Source of the DNA: Gemmataceae bacterium
Lineage (GTDB): Bacteria > Planctomycetota > Planctomycetia > Gemmatales > Gemmataceae
Direction of reading: 5' to 3'
Length of the DNA stretch: 64,000 bases
Assembly: GCA_022842245.1 (NCBI GenBank)
Contig: JALHPZ010000012.1
Location: 113,943-177,942 of the forward strand
In this document: piece by piece, positions 1 to 8,795 of the stretch
How positions within the stretch are numbered: position 1 is the first letter of the stretch
Layout of the letters: the number at the start of each line of letters is the position of its first letter
Notes under the pieces: model-generated
What the model was told of the DNA's origin: nothing
Seen by the model: the letters and a program-made list of their open reading frames with translations, nothing else
Database searches by the model: none
Made by a program: the position numbers and the translations under genes

Positions 1-1320
1 GGCGATGAGCACATCGTTGACGTACATCTGGTCGACCACGACCGTGAAGGCGACGGGCACGCGGCGGAGTTGATCCGTGACTTCGAGGTAGCGCTTGCGG
101 CTGCCGTCGGCGGCGTCGATGAGCCGCATGGCCCCGGATCGGCCGTTCGCGATCCCGCTGCTGGCGGTCTGGCCGCCCGCACCACCCGCGCCGCTGCCCA
201 GTTCACCCATGCCGGTCGGCGCGCCGGATCCCATCTCGGTCCCGGTGCTCGCGGCGGGCGCGGCGGCCCCGGCGGCCTCAACCCAGAAATTGCCCGCCTT
301 CAGTTCCTTGCCGAAATCCTTGGAAGACAAGTAGCCGATCGCGAGGCGATCCATTCGGCGGATGGGCACTGTGCGCGCGTCCAGAACCGGTTCCACCTTG
401 GCGATTTCGATCACTTCGAGCGACGGCGGAAGCACGTGCGAGGGAAGCGGCGGGATGTCGATCGTCTCGCCGCCGGGAACGCCAGCGCCTTCGATGCGAA
501 GCTCGAACGGCGGGAGGTGCAGGGCCTTCGGATCGAACCAGACGTTGACTCGCATCGCGCTGCCGGTGCCGAGGACCTGGAGCTGACCGGTGCGGTTCTT
601 GAGCTTGCCCTTGATCACGCGGCCACCGGCCATCCCATCGCGCGGGGCGATCTCGAGGTCCAGTTCCCAGATGCGGCTGACGAATTTCCGCTTGATCGGG
701 CTGGTGATCGGCGCGACCGGCTTGAACTCGGTGATGGCCTGATTGACGGCGACGATCGGGCTGAGCAGGGCACGCTGCATCCAGATGTCTTCCATCACGA
801 TCCAGAGTTGCTGCGATTCCGGAAGGAGCGGACCCCAGTCGCCGACCCAACGCAAGACCGCGTTCCAACCTCCCTTGAGCTTGGTCGGCGCGACGGACGC
901 GCCGAGTTTGGCGTAGGCGTCGGCGTAGGCCGGCTTGAGCTTTTCGATGAGGCCGGGGTTCTCGATGAAGTCGCGGTGCTTGGTGCCGAACTTCATGGAG
1001 TTGTACTTGTCGAAGATCTTGTCGGCGGTTTCCGGCCACGTGAAGTAAGTGGCCTGTTTGTCCCAGTTGAGTTTCCAGAGTTGGCCGCGCACCTTGCCGA
1101 GCGTTTCCTTCTTCTTTTCGAGGTCCGCGAGCAATCCGGTCCCGGGCGCGTTGGCGGACGCCACGGTCTTTTCGTTGTCTTCGACTTCCTTGGTCTTCTT
1201 TTCAATCGCGCCGCTGACACCGGTCATCAGGAAGACGGCGGCCAGCAGCACCAGGACCGGCGCGAGACCGGCCAGGATCCAGAAGTGGTGCTTCTTGAGT
1301 GCGTCGTTATTGCCCTTCAT
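1..1320 (-). CDS. PilO/GspM-like pilus or secretion assembly protein, 3'-truncated by window edge
   Basis: The reading frame starts with ATG at 1320 (MKGNNDALKK) and stays open to base 1, giving 440 residues without a stop, so the C-terminus lies outside the window. A single membrane segment (about residues 14-36, rich in A, L and V) follows a short basic cytoplasmic start. A charged, probably coiled-coil stretch (KKTKEVEDNEK) comes next, then a mixed alpha/beta region. Near residues 365-395 there is a Gly/Ala/Ser-rich linker. This bitopic layout is that of PilO/GspM-type proteins, which bind the PilM/PilN (GspL) partner under a pilus or secretion pseudopilus. The PilM-like gene ends 50 bases upstream on the same strand, which supports the call. 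The sequence match to PilO is inferred from layout and neighbour, not from a clear signature. Confidence 0.6.
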   Translation of the reverse strand, partial: MKGNNDALKKHHFWILAGLAPVLVLLAAVFLMTGVSGAIEKKTKEVEDNEKTVASANAPGTGLLADLEKKKETLGKVRGQLWKLNWDKQATYFTWPETADKIFDKYNSMKFGTKHRDFIENPGLIEKLKPAYADAYAKLGASVAPTKLKGGWNAVLRWVGDWGPLLPESQQLWIVMEDIWMQRALLSPIVAVNQAITEFKPVAPITSPIKRKFVSRIWELDLEIAPRDGMAGGRVIKGKLKNRTGQLQVLGTGSAMRVNVWFDPKALHLPPFELRIEGAGVPGGETIDIPPLPSHVLPPSLEVIEIAKVEPVLDARTVPIRRMDRLAIGYLSSKDFGKELKAGNFWVEAAGAAAPAASTGTEMGSGAPTGMGELGSGAGGAGGQTASSGIANGRSGAMRLIDAADGSRKRYLEVTDQLRRVPVAFTVVVDQMYVNDVLIA

Positions 1321-1370
1321 CGCCGTCCTCGGAATGCGGTCGGAAGTCTTTGGGGAAACCGGTGTCGGGC

Positions 1371-3899
1371 TTATTTCGGTGCTTCGGTCGGGGTGCCCGC
1401 GGTATCGCGCCAGGCGAACATCAACACGAACACGGTCCGCCGCTTCTGACTCAGTTTGCTCGCAGCGCGGGCGCTATCGGCGGTGCCGCCGGTCGTGCCG
1501 GAGGCCCCGCCCGTCGGGTTGCCTTGCATCATCGGCGTGAAGGAAGTCATGGGGGAGCCGCTTCCCCCTCCTGAGCTGTAGCCAGATTCGTCGTATCCGT
1601 ACATGCCGGACGAATAACCGCCAGCGTCGGCACCGCCGCTGCCTGCACCACCGGTCGCGGGCGCGGCCCCGGTTAGCGGGACCCAACCGCCGCCCGCCGG
1701 TGCGGCCCCGGCGCCAAGATCGGCGCTCGCGCCGCCACTGCCTTGTTCGCCACCGCCCATCATCATGGTGGCCGCGTCGCCCATGCTCCCCGTCGGAGCC
1801 GCAGCCGCCGCCGGGGCCATGTACCGTTCCAAGTACGATTTGCCGGGCGCGATCAGGTCCAGCACGTTCTGCTTCGCCGAATCCTGCATCTTCGACATCG
1901 GCAGGCAGACGTGGCTGATCCGCCCGACCAACGGGTCGATGCCGCCCGGAATGAACTCGCCAACCTTGCGACTGCCGATCGACTCGACGTGCAATCCGGC
2001 GTTCTGGAAGTTTCGCACCACGCCCTGAACCATGAAATCGAACCCGGACGAGTGGAACGTCCAGCCGCGGATTTCCACCACGTATCCGCCGCCTTCGGGG
2101 CCTTTGGGCTTCCAGGCCTTCGTTTCGTTTTCGTCCTTCTCCCGTTCGCTTTCGAGCATGCGCTCGGCGATCGCCTTGCGGTCTTCCGCCCAGACCTTCT
2201 GGTCGGCGTTTTCGAAGAACGCTTTCAGGTTGTCGGTGTAACGCGTGCGGACTTCGGTGATGTTGACCTGCGCGAGGTACTCGGCGAGGTCGGCGTCGTT
2301 GACCTGGTCGATCGACAGACCTCGCTTGACGCGTTCGTTGTATTTCCGGATCGCGTCCAGCCCGCGCGCCTGGCTCCAGAGCGCCTGCTGTTCCGGCGTG
2401 CCGACGAGGTTGCCGTTTTCGCCGGCCCGCGGCAGCGCGGTCGTCACAAGCTGATGCAGTCGCACCCAGTCGAGTTTCCGGTCGGCCCCGGCGACGATCG
2501 CCTTCACCTCGTCCTGCGCCTTCTGGAGTTCGCCCTCGGCCGCGGTCTTTTTGCTGTTCTGGCCGTCGGCTTGCTGCTTGGCGTTCAGGGCCGCTTCCAT
2601 CGCCTTGCCGATGCTCGCGTCGTTGGCGGCCGAATATTGCACGCCGAATCCGAACGCCGCGATGCCGCAGCCGAGCAACAGCGCCCCTGCGGCCGCGGCG
2701 GCATAGGGCTTCTTGGCGCGGATGATCCGCTCCGTGCGGATCTCGGTCGGCAGCAGGTTGGTGTTGATGCGGCCGAAGTCGGTCCGGTCGCCGAGCATGT
2801 TCAGGCCTTGCAGAGCCAGACCGTACGCGATCGGGAACGTCAGGATGTTCTCGCCGAAGACCGGGTCGTTCAGCACGGCGTCGCCGGCGAGGCGGTGGAT
2901 CTTCGCCGGGCGGTCCACTTTGAGCGAGAGCTTCTCAGCCATGTACTTCTGAAGGCCGGGGAGCTTGAAGGCGCTGCCGAGGCCGACCATGGTGGCGACG
3001 TGCGCGTCGCGGTGGGTGTTCGTGAAGTACCCGAGCGAGCGCTGCACTTCGCCGACGAAGTCCGTCAGCACCGGCCGCAGCGATTTCAGGATCTGCGCGA
3101 GGTCCGGCGACTTGGCGGCGTTCCGCTTCAGGTGCTCGGCCTTGGCGAAGGTCAGCTTCATTTCCTTCGACAAGGCCCGGGTGAAGTGGTTTCCGCCGAT
3201 CGAGAGCGGCCGCTGCCAGATGATCTTGCCGGCGTCGGTAATGATGAGGTTCGTGTTGTCGGTGCCGACATCGAGCACGACGATGCAGCGCTTCTTGCCG
3301 CGCGGGGCGTCGTCCTCGTTCGGCTCCTCCATCGGGGCGTCCGGGCCGCCCTTCTTGAGCAGTTCGTACGTCGCGTAGTTCGTCAGCGCTAGCGGCGCCA
3401 TCTGCACGATGCTACACTCGATCCCGGCCCCGCCGTATTGTGCCAGGTGCCGCGCGATCATCTCGCGCTTCATCGCGAACAGGCCGACTTCCGTCTCCAT
3501 CGCGAAGTTGTTGATCACCTCGCCGCCGGCGATCTTCTGGTAGTCCCAGACCACCTCGTCCAGCGGAAACGGGATCTGCTGCTTGGCTTCGAACTTCACG
3601 ATGTCGGGAATCTTCGATTCCTCGACCGGCGGCAGTTTCACGAACCGCGCGAGGCCCCCGCTCTGTCCGGCGACGCCGATGGCGACGATGTCGTTCTTGA
3701 TCGGGTTGCGGGTGAGGAACTTCTCGAGCGCCTCGCGCGTGAGGGCTTCCGGATCGGCATCCGGTTGGGAAAGGATCTTCGGGTGTTCGATGTAGTCGAA
3801 GGCCGTGGCCGTGGGCTTGCCGTCAACGAGTTCCAGTTTGAGGGCCTTCAGGGCGCATTGGCCCATGTCGAGACCCCAAACGGCTGTCGGTTTCGCCAT
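1371..3899 (-). CDS. pilM: PilM-type actin-like ATPase fused to a PilN/GspL-like membrane part
   Basis: This 842-residue protein combines two functions usually split between PilM and PilN. Residues 1 to about 375 form a PilM/FtsA-like actin fold: WGLDMGQCALKALKLE near the start is the first phosphate motif and VVLDVGTDNTNLIITDAGK the second. A membrane segment follows at about 397-419, then a coiled coil rich in K, E, Q and A, then a periplasmic-type domain. A Gly/Ser/Ala-rich stretch of roughly 100 residues (about 700-800) precedes a short basic-aromatic tail (RRTVFVLMFAWR). The start is placed at 3899 because recognisable PilM sequence begins there; 37 in-frame residues upstream look like non-coding sequence. 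It lies just upstream of the PilO-like gene, as in pil and gsp operons. It probably forms the inner-membrane platform of a type IV pilus or type II secretion machine. Role inferred from fold and neighbour. Confidence 0.82.
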   Translation of the reverse strand: MAKPTAVWGLDMGQCALKALKLELVDGKPTATAFDYIEHPKILSQPDADPEALTREALEKFLTRNPIKNDIVAIGVAGQSGGLARFVKLPPVEESKIPDIVKFEAKQQIPFPLDEVVWDYQKIAGGEVINNFAMETEVGLFAMKREMIARHLAQYGGAGIECSIVQMAPLALTNYATYELLKKGGPDAPMEEPNEDDAPRGKKRCIVVLDVGTDNTNLIITDAGKIIWQRPLSIGGNHFTRALSKEMKLTFAKAEHLKRNAAKSPDLAQILKSLRPVLTDFVGEVQRSLGYFTNTHRDAHVATMVGLGSAFKLPGLQKYMAEKLSLKVDRPAKIHRLAGDAVLNDPVFGENILTFPIAYGLALQGLNMLGDRTDFGRINTNLLPTEIRTERIIRAKKPYAAAAAGALLLGCGIAAFGFGVQYSAANDASIGKAMEAALNAKQQADGQNSKKTAAEGELQKAQDEVKAIVAGADRKLDWVRLHQLVTTALPRAGENGNLVGTPEQQALWSQARGLDAIRKYNERVKRGLSIDQVNDADLAEYLAQVNITEVRTRYTDNLKAFFENADQKVWAEDRKAIAERMLESEREKDENETKAWKPKGPEGGGYVVEIRGWTFHSSGFDFMVQGVVRNFQNAGLHVESIGSRKVGEFIPGGIDPLVGRISHVCLPMSKMQDSAKQNVLDLIAPGKSYLERYMAPAAAAAPTGSMGDAATMMMGGGEQGSGGASADLGAGAAPAGGGWVPLTGAAPATGGAGSGGADAGGYSSGMYGYDESGYSSGGGSGSPMTSFTPMMQGNPTGGASGTTGGTADSARAASKLSQKRRTVFVLMFAWRDTAGTPTEAPK

Positions 3900-4154
3900 A
3901 GTGTTGCCACTCCGCTTTCGGTCGCCGGGCGCGGCGACGAATGCCGTCCAGAGAATGCTCTCACCGTCCAACGGTGTACGGCAGACACCGTTGGCCCAAT
4001 CGACAAACATGTTACAGACGATACAACCGCTCCCGGCGAGTCGCGCGGGAACGGCATTCTGGTATCACGTTAACCGCACGCCAATGACCTGTCAATAAAG
4101 CCAACGCGGGAACGACGACTTTGTTGGCGCGACTGGCGCGGTCGTAACCCGAAA

Positions 4155-5276
4155 TCACCGCGATTCGGCGATCAGGTACCGCTTCACGAATGCCTCGTCG
4201 AGCGTCACCCCCAGTCCCGGCCGGTCGGGCACGTCGATCCAGCCGTCGACCGACTGCACCTTCTCGTGCGTCAGCTCGTGGCGCAACGGCGAGTCCTCGA
4301 CGCAATCTTCGAACACGAACGCATCCCGGCAAGTGCTGAGCCAGTGCAGGCTCGCCGCGACCGTCAGCGGGCTGGTGTAGCAGTGGTTGCACAGCCGCGC
4401 GCCGATCTCCTCGACGCGGGCACGGATGTACGCGGCATCGGTGAAGCCACAGCGTGAAAGGTCCACCTGGTACACATCGAGCGCCCGCTTGTCGATCAAC
4501 TCGCGGAACGACTCGCGGCCGCACTCGCCTTCGCCGGCTGCGATTGGAATCGGCGAACGGTCCCGCAGCCACCGATAACCATCCACGTCGTCCTCGCGAA
4601 GCGGCTCCTCGAACCACTCCGGCGAGAACTCCTTGAACGCCTCCGCCCGCCGCAGCGCCGTCCGCGCATCGTAGACGCATCCGGCATCGATGAGCAGCGT
4701 GTTCTTGGGACCCAGCCCTTCCCGTGCTCCGCGAACCAGATCGATATCAACGGCCTCGCTGGTGCCCATCGGTTCCCAGCCGAACTTCACGGCCGTGTAG
4801 CCGGCGGCCACCCACTTCCGCGCGATGTCGGCCGTCTCCTTCCCGTCGCGGCCGAACAGGATCGACGCATATCCGCGGATACGCGAGTGGTGCTTCCCGC
4901 CGAGCAGCTTGTGGATCGGCTGGCCGAACGCTTTGCCTTTCAAATCCCACAGGGCCATGTCGACCGCCGCCATCGCGGTGATGCCGGCCCCCTTGCGGCC
5001 GAAGTACATCGTGCGGCGGTACATCTTCTGCCAGAGCCGTTCCTGTTCGAGCGGGTCTTCGCCGACAAGAATCTGTCGCAGGCCGCAGGCGATGTTGTGG
5101 CTGAACGGCGCGTCGATGATCGACTTCACCACCTCCGGCGACGAATCGGCCTCGCCGACGCCTTCCAACCCCGTATCCGTGCGAACGCGCACGAGCACCG
5201 AATCCTGGCTGCTCGCCGTCTTCGCTTGCACGTTCGGGATGCGGATGATCTGGCAGACGACCTCGGTGATTTTCAC
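4155..5276 (-). CDS. mandelate racemase / muconate lactonizing enzyme family protein (enolase superfamily)
   Basis: The 373-residue product has the two-domain enolase-superfamily layout: an N-terminal capping domain (VKITEVVCQIIRIP) and a TIM barrel. Metal ligands are visible in order: Asp in LLIDAGC (about residue 197), Glu in WFEEPL, and Glu in AAGEGE. A His in LCNHCYTSPLT and an Asp in YQVDLSRCG look like the His-Asp dyad of the mandelate-racemase group. The usual KxK motif at the end of the second strand reads VKFG, so only one Lys is present. Such enzymes abstract the proton alpha to a carboxylate in sugar acids; the substrate cannot be read here. The start is GTG at 5276, with GGAG about 9 bases upstream. 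It diverges from cobL with 54 bases between the starts. Confidence 0.85.
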   Translation of the reverse strand: MKITEVVCQIIRIPNVQAKTASSQDSVLVRVRTDTGLEGVGEADSSPEVVKSIIDAPFSHNIACGLRQILVGEDPLEQERLWQKMYRRTMYFGRKGAGITAMAAVDMALWDLKGKAFGQPIHKLLGGKHHSRIRGYASILFGRDGKETADIARKWVAAGYTAVKFGWEPMGTSEAVDIDLVRGAREGLGPKNTLLIDAGCVYDARTALRRAEAFKEFSPEWFEEPLREDDVDGYRWLRDRSPIPIAAGEGECGRESFRELIDKRALDVYQVDLSRCGFTDAAYIRARVEEIGARLCNHCYTSPLTVAASLHWLSTCRDAFVFEDCVEDSPLRHELTHEKVQSVDGWIDVPDRPGLGVTLDEAFVKRYLIAESR

Positions 5277-5330
5277 GGAACGCACTCCGACTACAATCTG
5301 GGGAACTTCGCACTCGTTGTAGGTGTCCCC

Positions 5331-6575
5331 GTGGCTTCCGACAAAATTCCGATCCTTGGCGTCGGCCCCGACGGCCTCGCCGGCGTCACCGCCCGCTCCC
5401 GCGACTGGCTCACGCAGGCCGAACTCCTCTTTGGCTCCGACGCCGCCCTGCGACTGCTCCCCGAGTTGTCCGCCGAACGCGTCGTCATCGGCACCGACCT
5501 GCCCTCCATCGTCGAGAAGCTCAAGGCCGCCGTGGGCAAGAAACGGATCGCCATCGTCTCCGTCGGCGACCCACTTTTCTACGGCACCGCCCGCTACCTC
5601 TGCGAGAAGATCGGCCCCGAACTCTTCGAGGTCGTGCCGCACATCAGCTCCATGCAGCTCGCCTTCGCCCGCGTGAAGGAGACGTGGGAAGACGCCTACC
5701 TGACGGACCTCTCAGCCAAATCGCTCGACGACGTGCTGGACAAGATCCGCGGCGCGGAGACCGTCGGCCTCTTCACGAGCGACGCCTACCCGCCGGGCCG
5801 CATCGCCCGCGAGCTGATGGCGCGCGGCATCGACTACTTCCGCGCCACCGTCTGCGAGAACCTCGGCGGCCGCGACGAACGCGTCACCCAGGGCGAACTC
5901 GCCGACATCCAGTCGATGACCTTTGACCCGCTGAACATCCTGATCCTGAAGCGCAAGCCGAACCGGCCCGACGTGCCGCGAACCGTCAGCAAGCTCTCAC
6001 GCTTCGGCAACCCGGACGACGTCTTCGCGCAGAGCCGGCCGAAGTCCGGCCTCATCACGCAGGCCGAAGTGCGATCCCTTGCACTCGCGCAGATGGACCT
6101 CCACCCCGGCGACGTGGCCTGGGACGTCGGTGCCGGTTCCGGCTCCGTCGGCATCGAGATGGCCAACCTCGTCGCCCCCGGCGTCGTCTACGCCATCGAG
6201 CAGGACGCCGCCGATTTCCACCTGATTTCCGCGAACCTGGAAACCTTCGGCATCAAGAACGTGAAGCCGGTCTTTGGCACCGCCCCGGCGATCTTCAACG
6301 GCCTGCCGGCGCCGGATGCCATCTTCATCGGCGGCAACGGCGGCGAGATCGCCCGCCTCCTCGAAGCCGCCTTCGCCGCCCTGCGCCACGGCGGCCGCCT
6401 GGTCGTGAACGTCGGCACGCTGGAGATGCTCTCGGCCACCTACGCCGCGATGAAGCGCCTGGCCCCGACGGTGGACGTGCAGCTCGTGAGCATCGCCCGC
6501 GGCGTGGAGCAGATGGAAAGCCTCCGCTTCGAGGCGGTGAACCCGACGTTCCTGTTGCGGGTGCGGAAGGCGTGA
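5331..6575 (+). CDS. cobL: precorrin-6Y C5,15-methyltransferase (decarboxylating), CbiE-CbiT fusion
   Basis: This 414-residue protein is a fusion of CbiE and CbiT. The N-terminal half (about 1-205) is a tetrapyrrole methylase fold, starting ILGVGPDGLAGVTARS and carrying ISSMQLAFAR. The C-terminal half (about 225-410) is a class I SAM methyltransferase with the glycine-rich SAM motif WDVGAGSGSVGIEMANL near residue 263. CobL methylates precorrin-6Y at C5 and C15 and removes the acetate side chain at C12 in corrin-ring synthesis. The start is the GTG at 5331, directly before ASDKIPIL; upstream frame is non-homologous and overlaps the divergent gene. No other cobalamin gene is in the window, so the pathway must be completed elsewhere. 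Length fits the fused family. Confidence 0.93.
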   Translation: MASDKIPILGVGPDGLAGVTARSRDWLTQAELLFGSDAALRLLPELSAERVVIGTDLPSIVEKLKAAVGKKRIAIVSVGDPLFYGTARYLCEKIGPELFEVVPHISSMQLAFARVKETWEDAYLTDLSAKSLDDVLDKIRGAETVGLFTSDAYPPGRIARELMARGIDYFRATVCENLGGRDERVTQGELADIQSMTFDPLNILILKRKPNRPDVPRTVSKLSRFGNPDDVFAQSRPKSGLITQAEVRSLALAQMDLHPGDVAWDVGAGSGSVGIEMANLVAPGVVYAIEQDAADFHLISANLETFGIKNVKPVFGTAPAIFNGLPAPDAIFIGGNGGEIARLLEAAFAALRHGGRLVVNVGTLEMLSATYAAMKRLAPTVDVQLVSIARGVEQMESLRFEAVNPTFLLRVRKA

Positions 6576-6645
6576 GGTCGATCTGATAAGGTACTCAGGA
6601 ATGACTTAACAGCTTGTTGTCCAGTCGATCGATTCGTGAAATCCA

Positions 6646-6725
6646 GGCTCAGAACTCATCCTTCAGAACTCGTAACTCGATTTTCAAAATTCGAGTCATG
6701 AGTTCTGAGGGATGAGTTCTGAGCC
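6646..6725. repeat. long imperfect inverted repeat between convergent cobL and dxs
   Basis: Arms of 35 bases (6646-6680 and 6691-6725) pair with three mismatches around a short AT-rich loop. Each arm contains TCAGAACTC twice, so the element is an inverted repeat built from short direct repeats. It lies between two convergent stop codons. It lacks a clean U-tract on either strand, so it is not a standard intrinsic terminator, though it could stop transcription from both sides or be a dispersed repeat. Confidence 0.75.
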
Positions 6726-6761
6726 AAAAATGAGTCAGCACCCTTCACTAAGGCGGAGGGG

Positions 6762-8708
6762 TTACGACGGGACAAGCCGGTCCTCGCGCGACGCCGCCGG
6801 TCGCTGGCTTGCTTCGTCCAGTCCCTGGAAGTCGCGGATCGCCGCCATAAGACCGGGCACGTCCAGCCCGGCGTCGGCAAGCAGTTCGTTCCGCTCTCCG
6901 TGTTCCACGAATTGATCCGGCAAACCAAGGCGGACGATGTTCTTCCCGTCCAGCCCGGCGGCGTTGGCCGCTTCGAGTACGGCGCTGCCGAACCCGCCAA
7001 CGATCGTTCCCTCTTCCACCGTGACGACCACGGGCAGAAGATCGACCGCCTTCAGGATCGTCTCGGTGTCAAGCGGCTTGACGAAACGAGCGTTGATGAC
7101 GCCGATGTTCAGGCCATTCTCGTCCTTGAGTTTCTTCGCCGCCGCGAGGGCCGCCGCGACGCGCTCGCCGAAGACGAGGTAGCAGCCATCCTCGCCCCAC
7201 TCGATCACCTCGGCCTTGCCGAGTTCAATCGGGGCCGGGCGGCGGTCGATCCGTTCGAGGTTCGCCTTGGGGTAGCGGAGGCTGATCGGCCCGTCGTGCG
7301 CCATTGCGAAGCGGAGCATCGGTTCGATGTCGGCCTCGTCGCCGGGCGCCATCGAAGTCATGTTCGGGAACAGGCGCAGATAGGGGATGTCGAAGGCGCC
7401 GTGGTGGGTCGGGCCGTCGGGTCCGGCGACGCCGGCGCGGTCCAGGGCGAAGACGACCGGCAGGTTCTGGAGGCAGACTTCCTGGAAGATCTGGTCGAAG
7501 GACCGCTGGAGGAACGTTGAGTAGATATCCACGATGGGCCGTGCGCCCGCCTTGGCCATCCCGGCGGCGAAGGCGACGGCGTGGCTCTCGCAGATGCCGG
7601 TGTCGAAGAACTGCTTCGGAAAGGCGTCGCGCACCTTTTCGAGCTTGTTCCCCTGGCACATCGCCGCCGTCAGCACGCACGCTTTCGGGTCGTCCTTGAG
7701 AACGTCGAAGATCGCGGCGGAGACGGCATCAGTATAAGCCCTGGCGCCGCCCTTCTTCATTTTCACGATCGTCTTGCCGCCCTCGATCTCCTCGAACACC
7801 GGCGGGGCATGGTACGTGACGGGGTCTTCTTCCGCCTGCGGTACGCCCTGGCCTTTGGTCGTGAAGACGTGCAGGAGGATCGGCCCCTTCTGGCCCTTGA
7901 GGTCGCGGAGGATCTTGCGCAGGCCGTGCAAGTCGTGGCCGTCGAACGGGCCGAAGTAGCGGAAGCCGAACTCCTCGAAGAGCATCCCGTCCTTGAAGCA
8001 GGCCTTGAGTCCGTCGCGAACGCTTTCCAGGGATGCGCGGGCGGCCTCGCCGACGACCGGGATCTGCTTGAGGAGTTCGCTGATGGTGCGCTTGCCGCCC
8101 TGGTACAAGCCGGTCATGCGGCACTGGTCGAGGTATTGCGCGAGGCCGCCGGTGCGCGGGCAGATGCCCATCTTGTTATCGTTGAGGACGACGAGCACGT
8201 TCTGGTCGAGGCCGGCTATGTTGTTGAACGCCTCGAAGACCATGCCGCTCGGCAGCGCACCGTCGCCGATGACCGCGACGGCGTGCCGGTCGGCGTTGCC
8301 CAGCAGGTCGTCGCCCGCCTTCAGACCGGAGATCGTCGACACGCTCGCACCGGCGTGGCCGGTCATGAACAGGTCGTACGGCGATTCCGAAGGGTTCGGG
8401 AAACCCATCAGGCCCCCCTTCGTGCGGATCGTGTGGAAGCGCTCGTACCGGCCCGTGATCAGCTTGTGCGGATAGATCTGGTGGCCGGTATCCCAGATGA
8501 GGCGGTCCTTCGAAAAGTCGTAGGTGAGGTGCAGGGCGAGGCAAAGCTCGACAACGCCAAGGTTGCTGGCGAAGTGCGCCGATCGCGCCGTCAGCACGCG
8601 GACGAGTTCATCGCGGATCTCGTCGGCGAGGCGCAGGAGTTGGCTGTCCGAGAGCGCGAGCAGGTCCGCGGGTGTGTGAATCCGCGGCAGCAGTTCGACC
8701 TTGGACAT
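6762..8708 (-). CDS. dxs: 1-deoxy-D-xylulose-5-phosphate synthase
   Basis: DXS condenses pyruvate and glyceraldehyde 3-phosphate to DXP, the first step of the MEP isoprenoid pathway and a precursor for thiamine and pyridoxal. The 648-residue product has the family length. Seen in order: SAHFASNLGVVELCLALH (conserved N-terminal His region), the thiamine-diphosphate motif GDGALPSGM ending in NDNKMGI, the pyrimidine-binding domain with DRAGVAGPDGPTHHGAFD, and a C-terminal transketolase domain (VVTVEEGTIVGGFGSAV). It lies downstream of ispA on the same strand, separated by 87 bases that hold a hairpin repeat, so the two are probably one transcription unit. The last residues (RPAASREDRLVPS) extend slightly past the typical end. 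Confidence 0.97.
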   Translation of the reverse strand: MSKVELLPRIHTPADLLALSDSQLLRLADEIRDELVRVLTARSAHFASNLGVVELCLALHLTYDFSKDRLIWDTGHQIYPHKLITGRYERFHTIRTKGGLMGFPNPSESPYDLFMTGHAGASVSTISGLKAGDDLLGNADRHAVAVIGDGALPSGMVFEAFNNIAGLDQNVLVVLNDNKMGICPRTGGLAQYLDQCRMTGLYQGGKRTISELLKQIPVVGEAARASLESVRDGLKACFKDGMLFEEFGFRYFGPFDGHDLHGLRKILRDLKGQKGPILLHVFTTKGQGVPQAEEDPVTYHAPPVFEEIEGGKTIVKMKKGGARAYTDAVSAAIFDVLKDDPKACVLTAAMCQGNKLEKVRDAFPKQFFDTGICESHAVAFAAGMAKAGARPIVDIYSTFLQRSFDQIFQEVCLQNLPVVFALDRAGVAGPDGPTHHGAFDIPYLRLFPNMTSMAPGDEADIEPMLRFAMAHDGPISLRYPKANLERIDRRPAPIELGKAEVIEWGEDGCYLVFGERVAAALAAAKKLKDENGLNIGVINARFVKPLDTETILKAVDLLPVVVTVEEGTIVGGFGSAVLEAANAAGLDGKNIVRLGLPDQFVEHGERNELLADAGLDVPGLMAAIRDFQGLDEASQRPAASREDRLVPS

Positions 8709-8728
8709 CGTTCACTCCATTTTTTGAG

Positions 8729-8792
8729 AATTCGGAATGCGGAATTCGGAATGCGGATTGAATTCCGCACTCCGAATTCCGCATTCCGAATT
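8729..8792. repeat. inverted repeat with GAATTC/GGAATGCGG units in the ispA-dxs gap
   Basis: Arms of about 29 bases (8729-8757 and 8763-8792) pair with one mismatch around a five-base loop. Each arm is itself a tandem double copy of AATTCGGAATGCGG. The element fills nearly all of the gap between the ispA stop and the dxs start. It is AT-richer than the flanking genes. It could act as an attenuator or an mRNA-stability element between the two genes, or be a mobile REP-like repeat. Confidence 0.8.
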
Positions 8793-8795
8793 ATG

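Noticed and set aside
1743..3392. Open frame of 549 codons on the plus strand opposite pilM
   Set aside because: The minus strand encodes a recognisable PilM domain; the plus frame has no motif and is explained by codon-position GC bias.
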